Of a DNA stretch of 7,370 bases, positions 1 to 6,164 are shown piece after piece; the first letter of the stretch is position 1, and each line of letters starts with the position of its first letter. Location: the NCBI GenBank assembly GCA_003511825.1, contig DOIU01000526.1, positions 1 to 7,370 of the forward strand. The letters are read 5' to 3'. The notes under the pieces were generated by a model. It did no database searches and was not told the DNA's origin. It worked only from the letters and a program-made list of their open reading frames with translations. This DNA is from Gammaproteobacteria bacterium. Its GTDB lineage: Bacteria; Pseudomonadota; Gammaproteobacteria; Granulosicoccales; Granulosicoccaceae. A program made the translations under genes and the position numbers.

Positions 1-671
1 ACCATAATCTCGCGAACCTGAACACCACGGGCTTCAAGGCCGACCTTGATGCCCTGCAGAGCGAGCCGGTGTACGGCCCCGGCCATCCCGGCCGGGTCTA
101 TGTGCAAAACCTGGGTGCAGGTGCAGATTTTACTGGCGGTCAGATCATCCATACCGGTCGTGAACTCGATATTGCCGTCCAGGGAGACGGCTTTATCGCC
201 ATACAAGACCGCGATGGCTCTGAAGGCTATACCCGTGCGGGAGACCTTCGAGTCAATCCTAACGGGATTTTAGAAAACGGTGCGGGATATCCGATCATGG
301 GCAACGGCGGGCCTATCGCCCTGCCCCCCTTCGAAAAACTCGAAATCGGCAGTGACGGTACCGTATCCATCCAACCCGTTGGACAAGACGCGAACACACT
401 CGCCGTGGTGGACCGTATCAAACTGGTGAATCCGCCAACCAATGAGTTGAAGAAAAACGACAACGGCATCTTCCACGGCGCGAATGGCCCCTATGAACCC
501 GATGCGACCATTGGTGTGGTCAACGGCTCCATTGAAGCCAGCAACGTCAACGCGATTGACGCCATGGTCAAAATGATCGAACTGTCCCGTCAGTATGAGA
601 TGCAAGTGAAGATGATGAAAACCGCCCAAGACAATGATGCAGCGGCGGTCAAGCTGATGCGTGTCAGCTAA
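1..671 (+). CDS. flgF: Flagellar basal-body rod protein FlgF, 5'-truncated by window edge
   Basis: FlgF is a rod subunit of the flagellar basal body, exported by the flagellar type III apparatus and assembled in the periplasm next to FlgG. The first complete codon is at base 3 and 222 residues remain, ending in TAA at 669-671. The fragment opens with HNLANLNTTGFKAD, the end of the signature N-terminal helix motif (NNLAN.NTTGFK) of rod and hook proteins. Family members are about 245-250 residues long, so roughly 25-30 residues are missing upstream. Other family marks are DIAVQGDGFIAIQ (about residues 56-68), GYTRAGDL (75-82) and the C-terminal block SNVNAIDAMVKMIELSRQYE (180-199), which packs with the N-terminal helix. 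FlgF is preferred over FlgG or FlgE because it lies directly before an unmistakable flgG, lacks the FlgG-specific insert, and ends in a FlgF-like tail (AVKLMRVS). A GTG at 69 could look like a start but lies downstream of the conserved motif, so it is internal. Spacing to flgG is 25 bases. Confidence 0.95.
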   Translation, partial: HNLANLNTTGFKADLDALQSEPVYGPGHPGRVYVQNLGAGADFTGGQIIHTGRELDIAVQGDGFIAIQDRDGSEGYTRAGDLRVNPNGILENGAGYPIMGNGGPIALPPFEKLEIGSDGTVSIQPVGQDANTLAVVDRIKLVNPPTNELKKNDNGIFHGANGPYEPDATIGVVNGSIEASNVNAIDAMVKMIELSRQYEMQVKMMKTAQDNDAAAVKLMRVS

Positions 672-683
672 CCCCTAATCAGT

Positions 684-689
684 AAGGAA
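684..689 (+). promoter_or_regulatory. Ribosome binding site of flgG
   Basis: AAGGAA lies 7 bases before the flgG ATG, in the 25-base gap after flgF. It is the strongest-looking Shine-Dalgarno in the window and fixes the flgG start. Confidence 0.8.
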
Positions 690-696
690 TAAGACA

Positions 697-1482
697 ATGA
701 ATGGAGCTCTTTGGGTAGCAAAAACCGGTCTCGACGCACAACAAACGCGTATGTCGGTGATTTCGAATAACCTCGCCAATGTGAATACGACAGGCTTTAA
801 GCGCGACCGAGCGGTGTTCGAAGACCTGATCTACCAGAATGTTCGCCAGGCTGGTGCACAGTCATCACAAGACACCCAGCTTCCGTCCGGCCTCTCCGTC
901 GGCACGGGTGTACGCGTGGTCGCGACAGAAAAACTGTTCACGCAAGGTAACTTTACCAGCACCGAGAACCAAACCGATTTTGCCATTGAGGGCCGAGGTT
1001 TTTTTGAAATCCTGATGCCGGATGGCTCGCTTGCCTACACGCGAGACGGCTCATTTCAGGTCGATGCACAAGGTCAAATCGTCAACTCCAGTGGTTACGT
1101 GTTACAGCCCGGCATTACTGTTCCTGACGGCACCTTAAGCTTGACGGTTGGGCGAGACGGTACTGTCAGCGCTCAGATTTCAGGCAGCAGCGCCCCAACG
1201 CAACTCGGCCAGATTCAGTTGACAGACTTCATCAACCCTGCCGGCCTGCAGGCCTTAGGTGGTAATCTGTTTGCTGAGACGGCAGCCAGCGGTGCTCCTC
1301 AACAAGGCAACCCTGGCGTTGCCGGACTTGGTACATTGGTGCAAGGCGCTGTGGAAACATCAAATGTTAACGTGGTCGAAGAGATGGTCGGCATGATAGA
1401 AACACAGCGCGCCTACGAGATCAACTCAAAAGCGATCTCCGCTGCTGATGGCATGCTTCAGTACCTGAACAACAACCTCTAG
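697..1482 (+). CDS. flgG: Flagellar distal rod protein FlgG
   Basis: FlgG forms the distal rod, the stiff drive shaft that passes through the P and L rings and joins the hook. The product is 261 residues, the usual length. The N-terminal helix carries SNNLANVNTTGFKRDR (23-38). Directly after it comes YQNVRQAGAQSSQDTQLPSG (46-65), the FlgG-specific segment that is absent from hook protein FlgE and makes the rod straight and rigid. YTRDGSF (114-120) is the family motif in the central domain. The C-terminus has TSNVNVVEEMVGMIETQRAY (221-240) followed by a helix ending in LQYLNNNL. There is no signal peptide, as expected for a type III exported subunit. The ATG at 697 is supported by AAGGAA at 684-689, 7 bases upstream, and by the standard start MNGALWVAKTGLDAQQ. 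The TAG stop overlaps the Shine-Dalgarno of flgH. Confidence 0.99.
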   Translation: MNGALWVAKTGLDAQQTRMSVISNNLANVNTTGFKRDRAVFEDLIYQNVRQAGAQSSQDTQLPSGLSVGTGVRVVATEKLFTQGNFTSTENQTDFAIEGRGFFEILMPDGSLAYTRDGSFQVDAQGQIVNSSGYVLQPGITVPDGTLSLTVGRDGTVSAQISGSSAPTQLGQIQLTDFINPAGLQALGGNLFAETAASGAPQQGNPGVAGLGTLVQGAVETSNVNVVEEMVGMIETQRAYEINSKAISAADGMLQYLNNNL

Positions 1483-1484
1483 GA
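1481..1484 (+). promoter_or_regulatory. Ribosome binding site of flgH overlapping the flgG stop codon
   Basis: AGGA begins inside the TAG stop of flgG (1480-1482) and lies 9 bases before the flgH ATG at 1494. Ribosomes finishing flgG therefore sit on the flgH initiation region, which suggests coupled translation. The out-of-frame ATG at 1484 opens only five codons before a stop and is not taken as a start. Confidence 0.7.
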
Positions 1485-1493
1485 TGCGCCATT

Positions 1494-2183
1494 ATGGTTA
1501 GTCTGAAGACACATGTTCGCCGACTCGCCGTGTTGATCGCTATCGCGTCCATCACGGCGTGCGGTGGGCAAAAAGCGCTCAAGCAACCGGCATTCCAACC
1601 GGCGTTGCCGGAGCCGGTCGCCCGCCCTGCAGAAGTCAACGGCTCGATCTACCACAGCGCGACCAATCGATTCCTCTTTGAGGACATCAAGGCGCGCCGC
1701 GTGGGTGATTTGATCACGGTGATCCTGGATGAGGCGACTAACGCGGCCAAAAAAGCCAGTACCAATACATCGAAAGACAGCGGCGTAGAAATGCCTGGCC
1801 CCACGCTATTTGGTTTGCCAGTCACAAGCAACGGTCGCCCTATTCTGAACAATTCGCTCACCTCAAACACGAGCTTCTCTGGCGCAGGTGATAGCAGTCA
1901 GAGTAACAGCCTGTCGGGCAATATCACGGTGACGGTCGGTCAGGTACTGCCGAACGGCAATTTAGTCATCCGGGGGGAAAAGCTACTGACCCTGAATAAC
2001 GGCAGTGAGGTCGTGCGCATCTCGGGCATCATACGCACTGCGGATATTACGCCTGAAAATACAGTGGTTTCGACCCAGATTGCCAACGCCAGCATCACGT
2101 ACGGTGGCAACGGCGCTATTGCTGATAGCAACAAGCAAGGCTGGCTGACGCGCTTCTTCAACAGCCCCATTTGGCCCTTTTAA
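1494..2183 (+). CDS. flgH: Flagellar L-ring lipoprotein FlgH
   Basis: FlgH is the outer-membrane lipoprotein that forms the L ring, the bushing through which the flagellar rod turns. The 229-residue product matches the usual 220-235. The N-terminus has basic residues (HVRR) and a hydrophobic stretch (LAVLIAIASI), followed by the lipobox ITAC, so the predicted lipidated residue is Cys23 after signal peptidase II cleavage. Family motifs include FEDIKARRVGDLITVILDEA (62-81), then the SNSLSGNITVTV block, VLPNGNLVIRGEK (151-163), the SGIIRTADITPENTV block (177-191) and GWLTRFF near the C-terminus. The start gives a complete lipoprotein signal, and no alternative in-frame start upstream is plausible. 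Eleven bases separate it from flgG and 15 from flgI. FlgH and FlgI act as a pair in ring assembly, consistent with adjacency. It contains the only cysteine in any protein encoded here. Confidence 0.98.
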   Translation: MVSLKTHVRRLAVLIAIASITACGGQKALKQPAFQPALPEPVARPAEVNGSIYHSATNRFLFEDIKARRVGDLITVILDEATNAAKKASTNTSKDSGVEMPGPTLFGLPVTSNGRPILNNSLTSNTSFSGAGDSSQSNSLSGNITVTVGQVLPNGNLVIRGEKLLTLNNGSEVVRISGIIRTADITPENTVVSTQIANASITYGGNGAIADSNKQGWLTRFFNSPIWPF

Positions 2184-2198
2184 GCAGGAATACATACC

Positions 2199-3299
2199 AT
2201 GAGACATTTGCCGCAATGGATTGCAGCGACGCTAGCTTTGCTGATGTCTGCAACAGCATCTGCCGAGCGGATAAAAGATCTGGCTTCGCTTGCCGGCGTG
2301 CGTGATAACCAGCTATTGGGCTATGGGTTGGTCGTTGGGCTTGATGGCACGGGCGACTCGTCCACCGCATTTACTGAGCAAAGCATGCGCAGTATGTTGT
2401 CCCAGTACGGGGTCACCATTCCGCCCACGGTGAAGATCAGCCCAAAGAACGTTGCCGCAGTATCCATTCATGCAACCCTGCCTCCCTTCTCGAAGCCCGG
2501 GCAGAAAATCGATATCACCGCCTCATCGTTAGGCAATGCCAAGTCTTTGCGTGGCGGTAGTCTGCTCATGACGCCTCTGCGCGGTGCTGACGGTGAAGTC
2601 TACGCCATCGCACAAGGCGACCTCATCGTGGGCGGGCTCGGTGTCTCGGGCAATGACGGCTCACGTATTGCGATTAATGTCCCCAGCGCCGGACGCATAC
2701 CCAACGGAGCAACCGTTGAGCGCGCGGTACCGAACGCCTTCAATAGGGGCGAGGCCATCGTCTTTAACCTGCATTCACCCGACTTCACCACGGCGAAACG
2801 TATGGCGCAAGCGATCAACAAAAAGCTGGGCAGTGTGCAAGCCAAAGCGCTAGACCCTGTCTCTATAGCGGTTAAGGCACCGGAAGACCCCGGCCAACGC
2901 GTCGCATTTGTATCGTATCTGGAAACGATGCATGTTGACCCCGGCCACGCTGCAGCTAAGATCATCGTCAACTCTCGCACGGGTACCATCGTCGTCGGCA
3001 ATCACGTCACCGTGATGCCAGCCGCCGTCACCCATGGCAGCTTGACCGTCACCATCGACGAAGGTGTCGCAATCAGCCAGCCTGGGGCTTTTTCCAATGG
3101 CGAAACCGTCGTCGCACCTGTGACCGACATCACCGTTGAGCAACAAGACAGTCGCATGTTCAAACTCGATAAAGGCGTCACCCTGAACGACATTGTACAA
3201 GCCGTTAACCAAGTCGGCGCTGCCCCGGGCGATCTCGTTGCCATTCTGGAAGCACTGAAGCAAGCCGGCGCACTGCATGCGCAATTGATTGTGATATAG
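2199..3299 (+). CDS. flgI: Flagellar P-ring protein FlgI
   Basis: FlgI polymerises around the rod in the peptidoglycan layer to form the P ring. The 366-residue product is the normal family length. It starts with a Sec signal peptide: hydrophobic core WIAATLALLM and a likely signal peptidase I site after Ala22 (SATASA before ERIKD). The mature start carries the family block IKDLASLAGVRDNQLLGYGL (25-44), continuing into VVGLDGTGD. Other marks are SLRGGSLLMTPL (116-127), KIIVNSRTGTIVVG (254-267) and the C-terminal LKQAGALHAQL (353-363). The ATG at 2199 has AGGAA at 2186-2190, 8 bases upstream, and yields a complete signal peptide. There is no cysteine anywhere in the protein, whereas the E. coli homologue is known to contain an intramolecular disulfide; here stability must be achieved otherwise. 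The gene is followed after 7 bases by flgJ. Confidence 0.99.
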   Translation: MRHLPQWIAATLALLMSATASAERIKDLASLAGVRDNQLLGYGLVVGLDGTGDSSTAFTEQSMRSMLSQYGVTIPPTVKISPKNVAAVSIHATLPPFSKPGQKIDITASSLGNAKSLRGGSLLMTPLRGADGEVYAIAQGDLIVGGLGVSGNDGSRIAINVPSAGRIPNGATVERAVPNAFNRGEAIVFNLHSPDFTTAKRMAQAINKKLGSVQAKALDPVSIAVKAPEDPGQRVAFVSYLETMHVDPGHAAAKIIVNSRTGTIVVGNHVTVMPAAVTHGSLTVTIDEGVAISQPGAFSNGETVVAPVTDITVEQQDSRMFKLDKGVTLNDIVQAVNQVGAAPGDLVAILEALKQAGALHAQLIVI

Positions 3300-3300
3300 G
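3298..3300 (+). promoter_or_regulatory. Weak ribosome binding site of flgJ overlapping the flgI stop
   Basis: Only AGG, partly within the flgI TAG stop (3297-3299), precedes the flgJ ATG by 6 bases. The weak match and 7-base gap suggest that flgJ translation depends on ribosomes arriving from flgI, which would fit a low-copy cap protein. This dosage idea is inference. Confidence 0.45.
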
Positions 3301-3306
3301 TTTCTC

Positions 3307-4260
3307 ATGCAAGCAGACGCACAAACAGCAGCGATCTACACGGACCTTGCCGGACTAGCCAAACTCAAGGGCGCGGCTCGCCATGGCAAGGCTGAAGCGC
3401 GCCAAGAAACGGCGCGCCAATTTGAAGCATTGTTTATCCAAACCATGCTAAAGAGCATGCGCCAAGCCATGCCGGAGTCATCGCTCACCGGGAATGATCA
3501 GGTGAAGCTTTATCAAGATATGCTGGATAAACAACTCGCCATCGATATGACACGACGCGGCGGCATTGGCATCGCCGAGTTCATTGAGCGGCAGCTCGCT
3601 CCTGCTGCACAAGACAGCGCAAAGGCCTCCAACACCACTCCCGAACCGTTGGCGCTGGTCACCCGACTATGGAGCAGTCGGCCTTCAGCAACATCGGAGT
3701 CTGGTGACACCGGTACAAAAACTCAGAACACGGTAGAGAAGCCTGTAGGTACACACTGGCAATCTCCCAAAGACTTTATCCAGGCATTGCTACCGGCAGC
3801 GAAACATGCAGCGCAACGACTGAAGACGCGCCCTGAAGCCGTACTCGCTGTTGCGGCGCTTGAGACAGGTTGGGGTCAACACGTCATCGCACAGCAAGAT
3901 GGCCGCAGCAGCTACAACCTCTTTGGTATCAAAGCGACCGGCGGCGATACTGCGCGCGTTTCAGCCAACACACTTGAATACAAGCACGGAGCAATGCATC
4001 GCGTGCGGCAGGCGTTCCGCAGTTACACCAGCCCCAGCGGATCAGTGGCTGATTTTGCAGACTTTATATTGCAAAACCCTCGCTACCAGGCAGCGCTCAC
4101 CCATGCACACGATCCAGAAGCCTTCTTGGCGGAATTGCACAAGGCGGGCTATGCAACTGACCCTGACTACACCGCCAAAGTCGTCTCTGTTTTGAAACAG
4201 ATTCAGACTATGGTTCAAGGGCCTGTAGCCTCCGCCGATACATCAACTCAGGGAACCTGA
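3307..4260 (+). CDS. flgJ: Bifunctional flagellar rod-cap protein / peptidoglycan hydrolase FlgJ
   Basis: FlgJ caps the growing rod in the periplasm and hydrolyses peptidoglycan so the rod can pass. Its 317 residues cover both domains. The N-terminal rod-cap domain (about 1-97) shows YTDLAGLAKLKG, then ARQFEALFIQTMLKSMRQAM (36-55), LYQDMLDKQLA (68-78) and GGIGIAEFIERQL. A Ser/Thr/Pro-rich linker spans about 100-150. The C-terminal glucosaminidase-type domain (about 153-302) has AVAALETGWG (181-190) with the expected catalytic Glu186, NLFGIKA (204-210), TLEYKHG with Glu224 as the probable second acidic residue, FRSYTSPSGSVADF (237-250) and GYATDPDY (281-288). The hydrolase therefore looks intact. 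There is no Sec signal peptide, as expected for an export-apparatus substrate. The two-domain form is typical of beta- and gammaproteobacteria; many other lineages carry only the cap domain. A candidate FliA promoter for flgKL overlaps its 3' end. Confidence 0.98.
   Translation: MQADAQTAAIYTDLAGLAKLKGAARHGKAEARQETARQFEALFIQTMLKSMRQAMPESSLTGNDQVKLYQDMLDKQLAIDMTRRGGIGIAEFIERQLAPAAQDSAKASNTTPEPLALVTRLWSSRPSATSESGDTGTKTQNTVEKPVGTHWQSPKDFIQALLPAAKHAAQRLKTRPEAVLAVAALETGWGQHVIAQQDGRSSYNLFGIKATGGDTARVSANTLEYKHGAMHRVRQAFRSYTSPSGSVADFADFILQNPRYQAALTHAHDPEAFLAELHKAGYATDPDYTAKVVSVLKQIQTMVQGPVASADTSTQGT
4215..4241 (+). promoter_or_regulatory. Candidate sigma-28 (FliA) promoter for flgKL, inside the 3' end of flgJ
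   Basis: GCCGATAC at 4234-4241 matches the FliA -10 consensus GCCGATAA at 7 of 8 positions. Fourteen bases upstream, TCAAG at 4215-4219 matches the -35 core TAAAG at 4 of 5. The 14-base spacing is exactly that of the enterobacterial consensus. Transcription would begin near 4248, giving a leader of about 30 bases that includes the flgK ribosome site. In E. coli and Salmonella flgKL are known to have their own FliA-dependent promoter in addition to read-through from the upstream operon, so location supports the call. The match lies in coding sequence, and chance is possible. Confidence 0.5.
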
Positions 4261-4267
4261 CTCGAAC

Positions 4268-4271
4268 GGAA
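4268..4271 (+). promoter_or_regulatory. Ribosome binding site of flgK
   Basis: GGAA lies 9 bases before the flgK ATG at 4281, in the 20-base gap after flgJ. A nearer out-of-frame ATG at 4274 is only 2 bases from this site and opens just 11 codons, so 4281 is the better start. Confidence 0.6.
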
Positions 4272-4280
4272 TCATGCGTC

Positions 4281-6161
4281 ATGCCAGACATATTACGCAC
4301 AGGCATTAGCGGACTACTCGCGGCGCAACGCGCCATCGCGACAACATCCCACAATATCACGAACGTTGACACCGACGGGTACTCGCGCCAGCGAGTGAAC
4401 TATGTGACGCGACCGGCCCAGGAAACAACCGGGGGCTATGTCGGGCAAGGCGTGTCCGTCAGCGGCATCGAGCGGATCAACAACCAGTTTCTGCAAACCC
4501 GTCTCGAGGGAGCCACCAGCTCTGAGTCTCGCGTGGGCACGTTCTATGAGATGATGAGTCGGATCGATGTCATCCTCGCCGAAGACAACTCCGGACTGGC
4601 ATCGCTGCAAACAGACTTTTTTAACGCACTGCAAGACCTCAACACCAACCCCACCTCTGTGGGCGCTCGGCAATCCGTACTTAATGGCGCGGCGAACCTC
4701 GCAGATCGCTTCAACGGGTTGCAGGGCCAGTTTGACGCCTTGCAAAGCGAAACCAACAACCGCATTGGCACCGTGATCAAAGACATCAATACCATTGCTG
4801 AAAACATTGCCAACCTGAATTTACAGATTGTCCAATCTGGCTCTAATCCGCCCAATGACCTGCTTGATCAACGCGATCAGCAACTGACTGAGCTTTCGGA
4901 ACTGGTATCGATCAGGACCCTCGCTATGGACGACGGCTCTGTCGGCGTTATCGTCGGTAACGGTCTCAATCTTGTCTCCGGGCCGGATGCCATGCAGCTT
5001 GCCGAAACGCCAGACCCCGAGCAGCCCGAAAAAACGCGCATTATGGTTCGCAGCTCTAACGGCGACCGTGTTATTCAAGAGCAGGTTTCCGGAGGCGCGC
5101 TGGGCGGCTTACTGGACTTTCGTCACGAGCTCGACAACGCGATGAATCACCTCGGACGCCTATCGATTATCCTGGCCGACCAATTCAACGACCAGCACAG
5201 GCAAGGCCTGACGTTAGAAGGTGATCCGGGTGGAGACTTTTTTGTCGTGCCAGAACCCGACGTGTCAAATTCGGACAGCAATACCGGATCGGCGACTGTC
5301 ACTGCCGCCTTTACTGACACCACGGCATTATCGACATCTGACTACCGACTTGACTACAACGGTGTGGACTACACCTTGACGCGCCTCAGCGATAATGCAA
5401 GCGTGACAGGTGCAGGCCCGTTGGCGATGGATGGCCTTGAGATCAATGTCAGTGGCACCGCCAACAGCGGCGACAGCTTTCTGATCAGGCCAACACGCAA
5501 GGCCGCGCGCGAGTTTTCGTTTGCGCTCAACAACGTGGAAGAAATTGCATTATCAGGTGTTGTCCGCAGCGAGGCACCGGTCGATAATCTTGGTACCGGC
5601 GAGATCACACCGCCGAGTATCATTGACTTTGATAACCCTGCCCTGGCAAACAGCGTCGAGATTCGGTTCAACAACCCGCCCGACACGTTTGATGTCATCG
5701 ATACCACCTCTGTCACCACCGTGGATAGCGGCGTGCCCTATGAGAAAGGTGAACCGATTGAATACCAGGGCTGGCGCGTGTCAATCAGCGGCGAACCTGA
5801 GGATGGAGACACCTTCCTCATTGAGTTCAACGGGAACGGCACTGGTAATAATCGTAACGGTCAAGCACTTGCAGATTTGCAAAACGCGCTGCTGGTTGAA
5901 GGCTCTTCCAATCTGCTTGACGGCTATGGTGCCTTTGTCAGTCTCGTCGGCAGTAACACCCGACAAGCACAGATCAACAGCGATGCCATGGAAGCCATGC
6001 TCGAAGAGGCGCGCGTTGCACGTGAGAACGTATCGGGGGTGAATCTGGACGAAGAGGCCATCAACCTCACGCGCCATCAGCAGTCTTTTCAGGCTTCTGC
6101 GCAGGTCATAGCAGCAGCCGACAATCTCTTTCAGGTATTGATCGGTGCCATAGGACGATAG
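4281..6161 (+). CDS. flgK: Flagellar hook-associated protein 1 (hook-filament junction) FlgK
   Basis: FlgK forms the first junction ring between hook and filament and is exported by the flagellar type III system. It has 626 residues, about 80 more than the E. coli protein (547). The N-terminus ILRTGISGLLAAQRAIATTS, followed by HNITNVDTDGYSRQRV (24-39), is the rod/hook family helix in its FlgK form. A mainly helical region (about 80-210) includes NDLLDQRDQQLTELSELV (192-209), a FlgK signature. The middle (about 330-520) is beta-rich and Thr/Ser/Asp/Asn/Gly-rich and holds two copies of a module that also occurs in FlgL. The C-terminal helix has GVNLDEEAINLTRHQQSFQA (586-605), then SAQVIAAADNLFQVL. 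There is no signal peptide and no cysteine. The gene ends 3 bases before flgL, and the flgL ribosome site lies within its last codons. Extra domain size is common in junction proteins outside enterics, where the surface-exposed part varies. Confidence 0.98.
   Translation: MPDILRTGISGLLAAQRAIATTSHNITNVDTDGYSRQRVNYVTRPAQETTGGYVGQGVSVSGIERINNQFLQTRLEGATSSESRVGTFYEMMSRIDVILAEDNSGLASLQTDFFNALQDLNTNPTSVGARQSVLNGAANLADRFNGLQGQFDALQSETNNRIGTVIKDINTIAENIANLNLQIVQSGSNPPNDLLDQRDQQLTELSELVSIRTLAMDDGSVGVIVGNGLNLVSGPDAMQLAETPDPEQPEKTRIMVRSSNGDRVIQEQVSGGALGGLLDFRHELDNAMNHLGRLSIILADQFNDQHRQGLTLEGDPGGDFFVVPEPDVSNSDSNTGSATVTAAFTDTTALSTSDYRLDYNGVDYTLTRLSDNASVTGAGPLAMDGLEINVSGTANSGDSFLIRPTRKAAREFSFALNNVEEIALSGVVRSEAPVDNLGTGEITPPSIIDFDNPALANSVEIRFNNPPDTFDVIDTTSVTTVDSGVPYEKGEPIEYQGWRVSISGEPEDGDTFLIEFNGNGTGNNRNGQALADLQNALLVEGSSNLLDGYGAFVSLVGSNTRQAQINSDAMEAMLEEARVARENVSGVNLDEEAINLTRHQQSFQASAQVIAAADNLFQVLIGAIGR
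5280..5495 (+). repeat. FlgK/FlgL shared module, copy A (FlgK residues 334-405)
   Basis: Protein-level repeat. Key positions: TGSATVTAA, then a TD followed by DYRLDY, YTLTRLS, VTGAGPLAMDGLEINVSG and GDSFLIRP. It shares the order DYR - aromatic/hydrophobic strand - acidic or polar turn - G(L/I/W)xVxVSG - GD(S/T)F with the copy at 5613-5831 and the one in FlgL. Alternating hydrophobic residues suggest a small beta-sandwich. The copies have diverged at DNA level, so this is an old duplication or domain shuffle. Confidence 0.65.
5613..5831 (+). repeat. FlgK/FlgL shared module, copy B (FlgK residues 445-517)
   Basis: Protein-level repeat. Key positions: VEIRFNNPPDTFDVIDTTS, then PYEKGEPIEYQGWRVSISG and GDTFLIEF. 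This copy is closest to the FlgL module: both have TFDVI, a PY..GE.IE(Y/F).G stretch, V.(I/V)(S/T)G.P and GD(S/T)F in the same order and spacing. Confidence 0.7.
6152..6155 (+). promoter_or_regulatory. Ribosome binding site of flgL inside flgK
   Basis: AGGA lies within the final codons of flgK, 9 bases before the flgL ATG at 6165. With only 3 bases between the flgK stop (6159-6161) and that ATG, the two junction proteins are almost certainly translationally coupled, which would help keep their amounts matched. Confidence 0.7.
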
Positions 6162-6164
6162 ATC

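Noticed and set aside
1484..1501. Five-codon mini-frame overlapping the flgH start
   Set aside because: The ATG is part of the Shine-Dalgarno stretch itself and has no ribosome site of its own.
2850..3308. 152-codon open frame on the minus strand opposite flgI
   Set aside because: It lies wholly opposite a well-conserved flgI reading frame; the translation shows no recognisable family and there is no ribosome site or promoter I can support.
4274..4309. Upstream ATG before flgK opening an 11-codon frame
   Set aside because: It is only 2 bases from the ribosome site and overlaps flgK out of frame; it has no support as a leader peptide.
5521..6042. 173-codon alternative + frame within flgK
   Set aside because: The flgK frame through this region keeps family motifs to its normal C-terminus, so there is no frameshift, and the alternative product is rich in Arg/Ser/Pro as out-of-frame translations often are.
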